Positions 44,201-55,700 of a stretch of 64,000 nucleotides of DNA are shown one piece after another. Origin of the DNA: Asterochloris sp. CNOR1 (lineage: Eukaryota > Chlorophyta > Trebouxiophyceae > Trebouxiales > Trebouxiaceae); NCBI GenBank assembly GCA_963969365.1, contig OZ017750.1, positions 1,302,001 to 1,366,000 on the forward strand, written 5' to 3'. Numbering within the stretch: the first letter of the stretch is position 1; each line of letters opens with the position of its first letter. A program made the position numbers and the translations under genes. Below the pieces are notes generated by a model. The model worked only from the letters and a program-made list of their open reading frames with translations. It was not told where the DNA came from and did not search any database.

Positions 44201-47200
44201 TGCAGGGGGCCAGTGGCCTGCGTTTTGCAGCACACTTGATGGCAGGTGGCCTTGTCATGTGTGCAACTACATTCCAATCTTGGTCTGCAGGGCATGGTCG
44301 CAGTAGCCTGCACAGAGCCGTTGTCCTTCAGCGAACGTGTGGAGGTGGCGGGCACCCCCAAGGCGCACGCCGTCCTCATCTGGAACTTCAAGGACCCCAT
44401 CCACCCCGAGATGGTGCTGGAGAGCCCCTTTGAGGTGTTCAGCTTCCAGTGCAACCCTGCGCAGCCAGATGCTGTGGCTGGCGGCTGTCACAACGGGCAG
44501 GTCATCCTATGGGACGTCAGCGCAGAGGAGGTGATTGAAGGGCGCGACCCCTGATGTGGCGCACACAAGTTGGAGGCCGTTCTGGGGCCGCTTTTGAGCC
44601 AGGTCACATAGAGGGGGAGCTGCAGCAGGGCAGACAGCCATGCAGCCCTGCATCTATGCCTGCTGCAGACCTGAGCTGTGCTGCAGTGCCACTCCGAGCT
44701 CTGATCAGACAGCCGCCTCTTGGATTGCGAGTAAGGTTTCAGTCGGCCGTGACTGCTGAGTACGCCAACATCAGCTTCATTGCGCCCTGTTCCTGCAGGC
44801 CTGCATTGCCAGCAATCACACTGGCCTGAAGTCAGACTCTGCCTGAAGAGCTTCCATTCAAGTTTGCCCTGCCCCTTCAGGCATGCATTGCCTGGCTATG
44901 TGCATCTACAGCAACCCTGCAATTGTTGCCGAGTCTTTCCAACAGGAGCTTCTGCCCCTGCAGGGAGCACATCCGGGTCTGTTGCTGCAGGCAAACCTCA
45001 CAGCCTTCCACCCTCAAATAGAGTTGGGGCCTCGTGCAGTGCTCCTTTTCTGTGCCCCCGCAGGAACGCATTGCCCAGGCGCGCATCGCCAGCAATGACG
45101 AGGCCAGCACCAGCAGCGCGCATCGCAGCCGTGTGCCTGTTGACCGCAGCGTCAGCACTGCAGCAGAGTTCGGTCAGACAGCCGACAGGGCAGCCATTCC
45201 TGTGGTCCGACACCAGCACCTGTCGCTGGTGGATGCCTCCCACCATTCCAGTGTCACAGATCTGCAGTGGCTCCCAGGGATGGCCATCACAGGAAAGGGA
45301 CGGCCGCCCACTGCCAAGGTGGGATTCACGCAAGCAGCCGCAGATGCAGGATTGCTGCCCACGCGCCATGCAGAGACAGCCGAAGGCGCTAGAAGGCTGG
45401 CCCTTTGCAGCAGTTCATGGTCTGTTGGCATTACTCATAGCTCTCTGGCGACGTGGCAGCGCTATGGGAAGCGCAGCTGCAACAGGGCCCCAGACTCATC
45501 ATACCTTCAGCTAACGGGGACAGCTTTGACTTTGTCCCGGAGTCGGCGGCTGCTTTGCAGCTCTTCAGCCATACAACAGCATCAGGCTCAGCCTGGCAGC
45601 GACCAGTCTGCAGGCCTTCAGCCGGACACCCAGCAAGCTGAGCCAGGAACTCAGAGCAGCCTGGGGCTGCCTGTGCAGGCTTGGCCATGGCTGCAAGAGG
45701 GCATGGTCAGAGCTGCGTGAGCTGCTGGCTGCCTGGCAGCAGCTGCCTGTAGAAGCAGCAATGGCTGCAGAGAGGCCTGCTGAGTCCGAGGTACTGCAGA
45801 AGACGTTCTACACGTGCCAGGCGGCTGCTGCCACATGACGCACTGACTGGGTCCCCATCCCACTGCCTGCAGCCCACAGATGAGGGCAGGGCAATGCGGG
45901 AGTGCAACTTCTTTGCCACCACTGCGGCAGATGGCAAGGTCCTGTTCTGGGACATGCGTGTTGGCCGGGGCAAGCGCAAAGTCAAGAGGTGCGGCTGGCA
46001 GAGCCACAGTGCCATCAGTGCCTTGTGATCGTGAAAGTGCCAGCTTGGACCCGATCATGTCATTGCCTGCCAGAATGCCTATGATCTCCGCTGCTTCTTG
46101 GCACATCAATATTCACTTGGAGACGTGTGCATCTTGGTCAGTATTTAAGTCACGAAATGACAACAGCCTCCAGCGGTCCAAGCTGGGCGCATGCCAGCCC
46201 TGAGCACAGCTGAAAGTTGCAATTTCAGCATCTTTTCTGCCTGAGCATTAATTCCAACAGGCTCAGTAACCGATGTCAACAGCTTCAGCTTTCGCGGTTG
46301 GGCGCGGGAGAATAAGGGTATTGGTCGAACATGGTGCATGCGCAGCTCAGCACACCTGTGACAATACCAGGGCTGCCATGCAGGGAGGTGAGGATGAGCC
46401 CCTACCCCAAGTGCATGCGCAGCTCAGCACACCCAGGACTGCACCCACAGTGCCGCTGGCTGCTGTGCATGGAGGGGAGGATGAGTTCCTGTCTTGAACG
46501 AGCATGTGCAGACCTGCTCACCTGTGACAACAGCAACACCGCCCTTGGCTGCTGTGCAGGGAGGGTGACGACGAGGAGGTTGAGTGGCGCCCCACGTTTG
46601 CTGTGACGCTGCTTAGCCTGGAGGGCGCAGAGCTGGCCTGCATGCGCCTGTGCATCAACATCAAGGGTGCTGCGCAGAGCACCTTCTTCGTCAGCAGTTT
46701 TGACGGGGAGCTGGTGTATGCCGACTGGATGCGGCCAGAGGTGCGCTCCACTGCTATCTGTTTCCTCAGTCTGCTGAGGGCCCTTGTGTGTTTTCAAGTG
46801 CTGTGTCAGCTGCCTCGAAAGGCGCTGCCATGCCATGCATGCGCCGGCAGTGGACGGCTGCGTGTCTGCCACACAACCCGGCTGGTGATGAGCACTGCTC
46901 AGCAGCCCCCATGGCTGCTGCCTGGCGAGGAGCACCCCACAGCGCTGCATACTAGTCTTGCTGCTCCCATAGGAAGGTGGGTACTTTCACAATGAGCACA
47001 TCACGACTGCTGATGTTCCTTCAGCAGCCAGCTGCCTGGCCTGCAGGGTGAGGAGCACCCAGAGCACTGCAAGTCCATATCCAAGGCCCACGCAGGGGCA
47101 GTGGTCACCCTGCAGCGATCCCCCTTCTTTGATGACATCCTGCTCAGCACGGGCGACTGGAGCTGGGCCCTGTGGCAGGAGGGCCGCCACGACATCTGCC

Positions 47201-48611
47201 TCTTCCAGTCGCTGCTGGCTGCTGCACAGTACACTGCAGGCTGCTGGAGCCCCACACGTCCAGGTGAGAGTTAGCCTCTCGGTGCATGTTATGTTTGCAT
47301 GTGCAAGGCTGCAGCAAGGCACAGCATGGGCTGCTGAAGCCCTAAGTGTCACGGAGTGGATCACACACTGCCTGCTGGCCGCTGAGCGATGGGCATGTTT
47401 GCTGCCATTACTGGCCTGATTCTGCAGACCAGCTCTGACTGGCTGACGTCTGTCGAGATGTCATATGTCGGCAGAGCTGACAGATTGCTGGGCGCTGTGC
47501 GGTCTGTCAAGACTCCCCTCTGGCTGACCTGTCCCTCTGTAGGTGTGCTGTATCTGGGCAGGGCAGATGGCGTCCTGGAGGTGTGGGACCTGCTGGACCG
47601 CAGCCATGAGCCCTCCATGACAGCCAACCCCACCTCCTCAGCCATCACCTCCCTGTCCTTCAGCCCGGCTGGCGCCCCTGCGGCCCCAGGCGGCCGTGCT
47701 GTGCAGCAGCTGCTGGCTGTCGGTGAGCCCAGCGTGCCCTTCGTGCAGTATGCCCGCCCAGTTCCAGCAGCAGCGGCTCGTCTGGTGTCAGCCAGCTGTC
47801 CTAGGATGCAGTCGCAGAGTCGCTGGGCAGGCACTTATAGGTGGCAGATGCTCACACTGCTCACAGCTGTCTGTCTGGTGCCTTTGGCAGCCCTGAGATG
47901 CTCCACGTGGGAACTCTGCCACAGCGCTGCTTTCATGGCGTCCAGAATGGTAGCGGCCTGCCTGCTGCAGGCGACAGCACTGGCGTGCTCCATGTGATGG
48001 ACCTGCCACGAACGCTGCGGCGCAGGGTGATCAATGAGGTCAAGACAGTGACCACCTTCATGCAGCGGGAGCAGCAGAGGCTCGGGTACTTGGCCTCTCG
48101 TAAGCCCATCCGGGCAGAGGCAGCCAAGGTGATCCCTTGCAGACGGGAGTGCGACGAAGTCCTGCAGGCCAGTGCTGGCTATAGGATGCAAGCAGGCAAA
48201 TGCCGCAAAGTTGAGCAGCATGCAGAGCTGTGATTGGATGCAATGCTTGGCTGCAGGTGCAAGCGGAGGCGCAGAAAGCGGCGGAACAGAAACGTGAGGC
48301 AGAGGCAGCTCAGGCGGCCGCAGCTGCAGCAGCATCTGCAACCGGGGCACCTGTCGCGCCGCAGCTCAACAAGACAGATGTAAGCCTCATGACACGACCT
48401 CAACATGCAGACTGCTGATTGGCTCATGTGTGTTGTGTTACAACAGAGCTGACACTGCTGGGATGTTCAGCTCATAACCAGTGATTCAATGAATTGCTCC
48501 ACACTGCAGGAGGTGGACGAGATGGCTGAGCAAGCATATCGCAAAATGGAGCAAGCGTTCAGAGAGCAGCTGGGCCTCGCTGCTCAGGCACCAGCTGCTG
48601 CTGTGCGCTGA
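41231..48611 (+). CDS. WDR63: Axonemal inner-arm dynein intermediate chain WDR63/DNAI3 (IC140)
   Basis: Intermediate chain of the two-headed inner dynein arm (I1/f), called IC140 in Chlamydomonas. Exon 1 is 41231-41257 ('MSKEEAGAL'). Next come 'GVFSLFLTS', 'GAISDFHPIKNAV', 'SKKEWVARPWQSL', 'VDMEEESEGQSRPGLLVLA', 'RPFRDSNYDLRRVEQDI' and 'QQNEVTNIFEDDF'. The block 'ITEYQSFVDLTFSKNK' follows. These match human WDR63 block by block. The WD propeller follows ('AVLIWNFKDPIHPEMVLES', 'AGGCHNGQVILWDVSA', 'TVADGKVLFWDMR'-like at about 45930, 'SPFFDDILLSTGDWSWALW', 'GVLYLGRADGVLEVWDLL'). The C-terminus is a charged coiled coil ending 'QAPAAAVR' and stop. One intron (42547-42769) may use a GC donor. Two introns hold multiple echoes of their acceptor junctions. 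Confidence 0.97.
44785..45095 (+). repeat. Three copies of an acceptor/exon-start block in WDR63
   Basis: The true junction is GCAG|GAACGCATTGCCCAGG (about 45060) followed by CGCATCGCCAGCAATGACGA. Echoes lie at about 44797-44820 (TGCAG|GCCTGCATTGCCAGCAA) and about 44876-44900 (TTCAG|GCATGCATTGCCTGG). All three keep a pyrimidine-containing lead and an AG before the shared GCATTGCC. Confidence 0.68.
46332..46590 (+). repeat. Three tandem ~80-base acceptor units in WDR63
   Basis: Each unit begins near CATGCGCAGCTCAGCACACC (about 46336 and 46416; degenerate CATGTGCAGACCTGCTCACC at about 46503). Each ends in a GCTGC-rich acceptor and exon-start string: CAGGGAGGTGAGGATGAG (about 46381), ATGGAGGGGAGGATGAG (about 46469) and the true CAG|GGAGGGTGACGACGAG (exon from 46560). 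Only the last copy is expected to be used. Confidence 0.78.
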
Positions 48612-48633
48612 GCAGTACATTGATACAATGGCC

Positions 48634-48638
48634 TGTAA
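48634..48638 (+). terminator. TGTAA polyadenylation-type signal for WDR63
   Basis: The green-algal poly(A) signal TGTAA occurs 23 bases after the WDR63 stop codon, inside the 82-base gap before the convergent HCAR stop. Its position is plausible, but the motif is short. Confidence 0.45.
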
Positions 48639-48693
48639 TACATCAACTGCATGCATTCTATCTGAGATCTGGGTTTCGCTGTTCCCACATGCT

Positions 48694-51600
48694 CTAGATT
48701 GGCAAAGTCTGGCCCTTGAATGCCTGCCACAGTAAGAGCCCCGCCAACGTCACAGCCCCCAGCAGCAAGGCAGGGTTGGGGGAAGCTGCCTGGGAGGCTG
48801 CTACAGCCCCTGACAAGCCAGGCTTCAGCTGCAGGCGCTGGCTGACAGCGCCATCTTTGTTGTACATGGCCACCAAGCGCTTTGCAAACTCAGGTATGTG
48901 TTGCTCAGCACGCTGCGGCTTCCAGGCCCGCTTGACATAGATATAGTTGCGGATGTAGTGATAGTCAATGGAATAGCGCCCGAACTCAAGACCCTGCACG
49001 CTGCACATCAGCATTCGCAAGCTGCTAGCCAGACGTCGTGATGGTGGAGTTTAGTGTCAGGCACTAGCTGACCTTGGGGCCCAGCGCTGTCAGAATCTTT
49101 GCGATGATGTTACCCACCCACTTGGGAGCAGGGTCTGGCCCCTTGCCAAGCTTGGCCCTGCATTCATTAGCAAGCAATTGCCTTGATGTGTTTCTGAAGC
49201 AGCAAGACGCATGCCTGCAGCAGCTTTGCGTCAAAGACTTACACGTCATCTGCAACCACAGTCTGCATCACAAATGACTGCCTGCTGCCCTCTGACATGG
49301 TGGGAGTAATTTCTAGCCTGTCCTTGACAGCAGCCAGCATGTCTTGGCCCCTGTCATTCCGCACTGTGATGTACTGAGGGTGCCTGGTCATGTCTGTGTT
49401 GTAATAAGGCACGCCCATGTACCCCACGACCTGCGAAAAGGGCTGCCTTGTGAGGATGGGCCAGCTTCTTGCAGCCAGGTGACGCAGCAGTAGGTAACAG
49501 CCACTTGCTTGCACGTTAAGCGGACACCTTTTTCATGAGATATGGCTGACCCTCAGCTGCCAGCATTGCAGCAGCCAGTGTGGCAAGCATGCACGGCATT
49601 GTGGGCGCAGTGAACGTGTCAGCAGCCGGGGACACGCACCAGCCAGGCTGGCGATGCTTCCTCACCAGGTCAGCCAGGGCGTTGGGGTAGTCGAAGCAGG
49701 AGTAACAGGAGGGTGCAATGACCTCTGTCAGGTCGTTGGCAGGCAGGCTGAAGTAGGGAACATACTCAAAGGTGCCGTCTGTGTGCTTGATGTGCACCCG
49801 GTAGTCCTGCAGCACTAGCTGGAGGGTCAGCTGCATCCCAGCCTACAAGGGCTTTTTGGCAGCGACAAAGCAGACAACCTCGCTGACGCTGCACAGATGA
49901 TGAGGCAGGCAACAGGCAACTTGCAGGTAGCTTCAGTGTGCTGGCGCTGCAAAGAGAAAGCAGCGATGCAGGTAGTGCATGTGTCGAGTAACAATGCAGC
50001 GCCTATTAAGCTGGTGGCCAGCTGTAGAGGGCGCAGCTGAGCTGCTGCAAGTCACAGTACAGCCTTTAAGAGTGCAGCCGCTGTCGTGCAAAAGCGGCCC
50101 CTGCTTTGCGTGAGCTGTGAGTGTGCAGCCCCAGTGGGCAGCTGCTGGCCAGCAAAGCAGCGCTCACAGTGCAGCTCCCAGGGAGCACCCCGGCGAGCCA
50201 AGCAGCCCCAGCTTGCCTGCATGAACTCATAGTGCAGCACCTCGTCGGGGCGGGTGCTGGCTGCCCGCAAGAACTTGTCCAGCCCCTTGCGGGGTCCATT
50301 GTCGACACAGTTGGTGCCCAGCACGTACAGCTTCTCAAGTCCCAGATGCTGCTCAATGGAGCGCAGCGCTTGAACCTGCACCAGCACACCTCACTTGATG
50401 CGTTCAGAGACTTCGTCAGGCTGCCAAGCACCCTGATGTGTGCTAAGATGCCATTGCAACACCTGGCTTCAGCAGAAAAGGGACTGCAAAGGTCAACTTG
50501 CCACCTTAGTCAGCAAAAGGCAAAGGGCAGAAGGCAGCAGCGTAGGCATGTGATGGTGCCGTGCAGTGATGCACGTGCGGACCATGACCCCTGCTGTGAT
50601 ATTCAGGATAATCACTTCACGCTGATGGACATCAATGACCTGACAGCCAACCCCAATGAACAGCAAGCGCTTGACGTCCAGCGCCTCAACAATTGCCAGC
50701 GTGTTGAGGTTTGGCGACAGGGTGGGCTTCACACCCTTTGCTTTGAGGATGTCGTCTTTGCTCCTGGCAACCACCTGCAGCAACAGACTTGCAACATGGC
50801 AAGACACAGCAGGCTCTGGAGCTTTCGCAGTGCAAGGGGATTGGCCTGGGCACATATGCTTCTGTGCGGGGCCTTCTGGATGGAAGTACAGTGGCAAGAA
50901 CCCGATGGGATAGCCATCTCTTTCTGCACAGCAATGCCAGGCAGTCCTTTTGAAGCTGTCTGAGCACAAATGCCTGCCCCCCACAGGCTGGCCCATGCTG
51001 GCCAGCCCAGCATGGCACCACCCAGTGAGCCCCTCACCCTCCCCCTGACAGAGGTGCCCTTATCTCTGGCATCTCTCAGGCTGAGCGCTGACCCAACATG
51101 GGTGAAGACAAGGCTGAGTCCACCTCCGGGTGACGCCAGGCCAATAGGAGCTACCAGATCCCTTGTTTGAGGAGAGGTGACCTGTCAAATGCTCTACGCA
51201 ACACAATAAAACCGTCTTGGAAACAACCGTAGTGGCGCCCAATGGCTGTGGAGATCGAGCTTACCGGCATGGGCGCAAACCTGTCCTGCTCTTGGCTCTG
51301 CACGCAGACGACGGCCTCCACCTTGCCAGACTCCAGCATCTCCATGGCAATCTGGGTAACGATGCCCGTCCACTGGGCGCCCTCCACTGGGGGAGTGTTC
51401 CTGGCGACATGGCAGCCACTGATCATCAGCAAAGCAGCATAGTCTTGCAGCACAGAGGCAGAGTTGCTCAGCAGTGCAGCCATTGCGTCTCATGACAGCA
51501 GTGACCTTGCTTGACACAGCAGCAGACGAAAAGGGCTCAATTGGCTTCTTTGAGGCAGCCTGGATGGAGGCTGGACATTGTGGCAGCTCTCTTGGTGCAG

Positions 51601-52519
51601 CCTGCTGCAGGCAGGCTAGACCTGAAACGGCCTGTGCAAATTGGAGATCTTAGCCAGCAACACATCGAGTGAACTGACCTGGCATACATCATGTCTTGAT
51701 GCACTCCAAAGTGGAGGTCGTCCATGTTGTCCAAGTCCCTGCAGCGCCATTGGCAATGTCAAAATCTGCCCAGTGCTTGTCATGGCTGCCAAAGTGGAGC
51801 AGCCGAAGCACTGTCAACGCTGCACGGGGTCACGTGGCATTATCAAAGAAGCCAGCTGCACGCAGCCTGCTGCTGCCAGCTATCATCCTGATGACATTGA
51901 ATTTCCAGCCTCGAGGCACCCTTCAACAAGCATGGACCCACCACCCTTATGCCTGTTCCCACTGCAACAATCACCCATCATGGACCGAGCTTATCTTTGA
52001 CAGAAGTTGCAAGACAGGATCATGATTTGCAGCAGGAAACAGCTTCAAGTGCCCGGTCGATGCCAGCTACATCTTGAGGCCAAGCGACCACTCCTCGAGC
52101 TCACCTGCCTCGGCCATGTACCTGCTCCTCCAGCTGATCAATCTTGGACATGCCTGCAGGGAACCTCAGCAATGCCCTGGAAGTGCTCATTGTCAGGGGA
52201 TTGCCGCACTCAAGCTGCAATGCTGTACTGCTGACACAGATTGCAGTTTGTAGAGCACACCTGAGCCCAGAAAAGCACATGCCTCCTTAACATGCGCAAC
52301 ATAGTAGGTGTCACACAGGCCGCAGTGCGAGCAGTGCTCCTTGGCTGGGTATGTGCTGCCTTCCTGCACAGGCTTGGCCCTGCGCCGCCAGTTGTCCTGA
52401 GCATACTTGGCAGGCACTTCAGCTGTGCCTGCCAGGGCAGACAGCTGCCATCTCCGTTTACGTGGCGCAGGGCTCAGGCATGTGTGCTGCTCTGCCCAAT
52501 GCACGCTGGTGGTACGCAT
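48694..52519 (-). CDS. HCAR: 7-hydroxymethyl chlorophyll a reductase, plastid, with C-terminal membrane helix
   Basis: Iron-sulphur flavoprotein of the FrhB family that reduces 7-hydroxymethyl chlorophyll a to chlorophyll a, using ferredoxin, in the chlorophyll cycle. The N-terminus from ATG at 52519 ('MRTTSVHWAEQHT') looks like a plastid transit peptide. Then follow 'GSTYPAKEHCSHCGLCDTYY' (4Fe-4S cysteines), 'FGVHQDMMYAR', 'VEGAQWTGIVTQIAMEML', 'GVKPTLSPNLNTLAIVEA', 'RLLFIGVGCQVQALRS' and 'LYVLGTNCVDNGPRKGLDKF'. Later blocks are 'PSCYSCFDYPNALADLV', 'YMGVPYYNTDM' and 'SIDYHYIRNYIYVKRAWK'. All agree closely with the plant enzyme. After the usual end there is an extra roughly 50-residue tail with one hydrophobic segment, 'ALLLGAVTLAGLLLWQAF', ending 'KGQTLPI' and stop. 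The gene is divergent from CFAP70 and convergent with WDR63. Confidence 0.97.
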
Positions 52520-52714
52520 ATTGCCTATATGATATATGCCACAATGCCACAATGCCAAAGCCTGTGGACGTTGGGCTCCGCTGAGATCGACTTGGTCAAA
52601 GCTGTCATTCCTTAAACATTCCACCCAAAACTTGTTTGCACTGGCATACGCCGTCAGGATCCTTCCATGAACACACAATCAGTGTAGCGGTCCAGTTCAG
52701 CTCAAAGTGTTGTC
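52520..52714. promoter_or_regulatory. Putative bidirectional promoter, HCAR / CFAP70
   Basis: This 195-base spacer lies between divergent starts of a plastid pigment enzyme and a cilium protein. I see no clear TATA element. The role is inferred from position. Confidence 0.45.
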
Positions 52715-55700
52715 ATGGCCCCCAAGAAGGCAGAGCCTGTGGTTGAGGCAGGGCCACAGTGCTACATCAGTCTGAATGTGACAGCCTCTGGAGTTCTCTT
52801 GGTGAGCCTGGGGTGATTGGCTCACCCTTCTTGGCCGCTCATGAGGGAACTCCTTGCTTACAATCATCCTTCATGTTTCATGCAGGCACCCCACTGTGCA
52901 GCAGGCACCACATTAGCTCTGTCCTGTTCTGGCCTGCCCGGCGAGCAGGAGGCTGCCAAGTCAGAGGAGGCGGCCTCCGCTCCAGATGGCACCTGCACAT
53001 TGCAGCTCAGCAAGGCGGTTTCCCACAGCCTAGGCAAGCCCCTTGGCCAGCTTTGCCTGCCGCTCACCAACATATACCACGGCCACCATCATCATTCATC
53101 TGCAGGCCCTACTCTGCTACCAAAGCTCCTCAACACCTCACTGCAGCTGACACTGCTGGCTGCTGGCAAGCCTCTGGGCTCAGCGTCACTGGACCTGCTA
53201 GAGTTTGCAGCAGGGAGAGACAGCGTGGAGGTGTCCAGTCTGCTACTGAGAGCTGTGATGCCCCCAGATGCGATACCTGATGCGCTGCAGCTCGCTGCTG
53301 ATGCCAGCCTGAGTGTCAAGGCAAGTGCTTGCACACTCTGACACGGGTTGTGGACCAGACTGTGGCACCATCTGGGCTCTGCCAGCCAGTTGATACTTTG
53401 GGAAGCTGGGGCGGGGTGCCAAGACTGCCAGCCTTTTCTGCACAGGCCTGCCTCTTGCGCTTGCCTAGGCCCCAACATGTGCTGCACTTCCCCTGACAAA
53501 CTCTGTGGCATTGCTGCAGCTCAGCTTGTTACAGGAGACAGGGCCTCCCAAGGTGCCCCCGACTCCCCAACCTGCCAGCCCCACCAAGCCAGGTGCTAAG
53601 GGGGTGCCGCCCCCAGCGGCGCCAGTGGCCGTTGATCTATCGCAGCTGACCCTGGGCCCTCTCAGGCTGGTCACGCCAGAGGATGCCAAGGGGGCACAGG
53701 TGGTGACGCTGAGCATCAGCTCGGTGGGGCCCCTGCCTGAGGGGCTGGCAGCAGCGGCAGCAATGGCAGGTGAGATGTACAGCAGCTACCTCTCATGGGC
53801 CTGAAGCGGCTGGCTCAGCAGAGACATGCAACAGGACACACTCACGCAGCCAGGCAATGCAGATCTTGGCTTCATGGCATGAGGCCAGACCTGGACAGGT
53901 TGCATGCTCTGAGCAGCGCCAGCTGCGGTGTCATCGTGAGCTGTGAATGCAGGTGGTGCCCTCTCGTTCAGCTGTGGGCTGGTGTTGCCTTTGGAGCTGG
54001 GGGCAGAGGGCGCACATGCAGGCACCCATGCCTTCATGCTGCCAGGCGGGGTTTTCAAGGACGGGGCACTGGGCTGGCCTACTAGCAAAGTCAACTTCTT
54101 TGCCCCAGTGGCCGCTGTGGCAGCACTGAAGGTGCGCAGTGGCACCACTTTACGCTGGGCCGTCTGCAGTGCAATGAGCAGGGATGGTGTTCATGGCCAG
54201 GCCTCTGTTTGACTCCATCTTACAGCAGGTAGGAGGCCTAGCGGCAGCCGCTATATATATGAGCAACTCATGCTGCTGGCGTTGTCCACAGCTGCAGGGC
54301 TCCTTGCACGCGCTCCTGTTGTCACTACAGCTGGGCAGCGTCACCCTGTCAGGGCCACAATGCTTGCCCCGCATCACCGTGCAGCGGCGGCCACGCAGAG
54401 CTAGCCGGCTTCAGTCGAGAGCACAGGCAGCAGGTGACATTGAACTCCTCGGCCTGCAGGCAGCTGCTGATGCTAAGCGGCCCCTCCTGCTGGAGCTGGG
54501 TCGCTACCTCACGCCAGGCACAGATGCCCTGACAGACCCAGCATATGAGGCCTACCACGGCATTGCAGAGGCTTCTGTGGGCAAGCTGCTTGCAGAGCCA
54601 GGCAGGACCTCAGTAGCGTTCAGTGCAGCGGTGAAGCTGGGGTGCCAGGAGGCTATACAGGGAGGACTGCTGCCGCAGGCAGGGCTGCCTGCACCAGAGC
54701 CATCTTCAAATGCAAAGGCAAGCATGTGGTGCGGCACAAGTGCAGTGCATGCCCAGGTGTTTGCATGGTGACATTCCGGAAACGGGTTGCAGAGCTGACA
54801 GCGCCGGCCAGCTGCCAGGCAGCAACCCCTTTGAGCAAAGCTCCGGTTTGTCACATTGAGTATGTGCTGTTCAAGGCAATGACCTGGCTCTCGTCTGTCA
54901 CCGTGTCCTGCCCCCTGTCACACCCTGGCAGGGCTAAGAAGCTGAAGCTGCGTTCAGGCCAAGCCGCTGGAGGAGGCCCCTGCAGCTGGCAGCGCCTGTG
55001 CTTGGGTGAAGGCAGGCACCGTGATCAGCGCAGAGCTGCAGCTGCAGCAGCCGCTGTGTCCGGCTTGGAAGCCGCCGCCACAGCCCAGTGTGCAGCTGCA
55101 GGTGCGTGATCTGCTGCAGCCCTGGCTGCTGGAGTCGTGCTGTCCTGGCAGCTGCTGTCATGCTGTCCAGCTGCCTCCAGAGCCGCTGAGAGACAGGCAG
55201 GCATCTGTGGCTGGGCGCAGCCACAGCAGCAGCTTATCAGGGACCCGGCCCCGTGGTCTGTCGTCAGCGGGCAGGACAGCTGCTTGCACTGCCTGCAGGA
55301 CCTCATCCCGAGGCGAGACCTGGCCCCCAAGGTGGTGGTGCCCACTGCGGCAGAGGCCTTCAGGCAGCAGGTGCAGGTGGCAGCCAAGCAGCTGGCCCTG
55401 CAGTACCAGCAGGTGAGCATCGGCGGCAGGTCCAGCGACACCAGGTGAACAGCAGTACCTGGCCTTGTGAGGGTGGGGCTGTCCATCTCTGTGTTACTTC
55501 TACCCTGCTTTGACGCTCACAGTGTGACAGGCATCTGCTCTGATAGAGGCTGCATTGCATGAGGGCTGTGCACTGTGAGCTGCTGGTGTACACATCTACA
55601 GTAATCTTGCAAGCCCTCTTGCCAGAGCCTAGGGCTCATCTGACCTGCCACGCCCATGGTGCTGCAGACGTTTGGCGACCACCTGAGGGACCCTGTTGCA

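Noticed and set aside
44137-44433. Plus-strand frame beginning 'MIRSAAHIHEASS' before a WDR63 propeller exon
   Set aside because: It is another frame running over the exon at about 44291-44530; the WD-repeat frame is the one matching the family.
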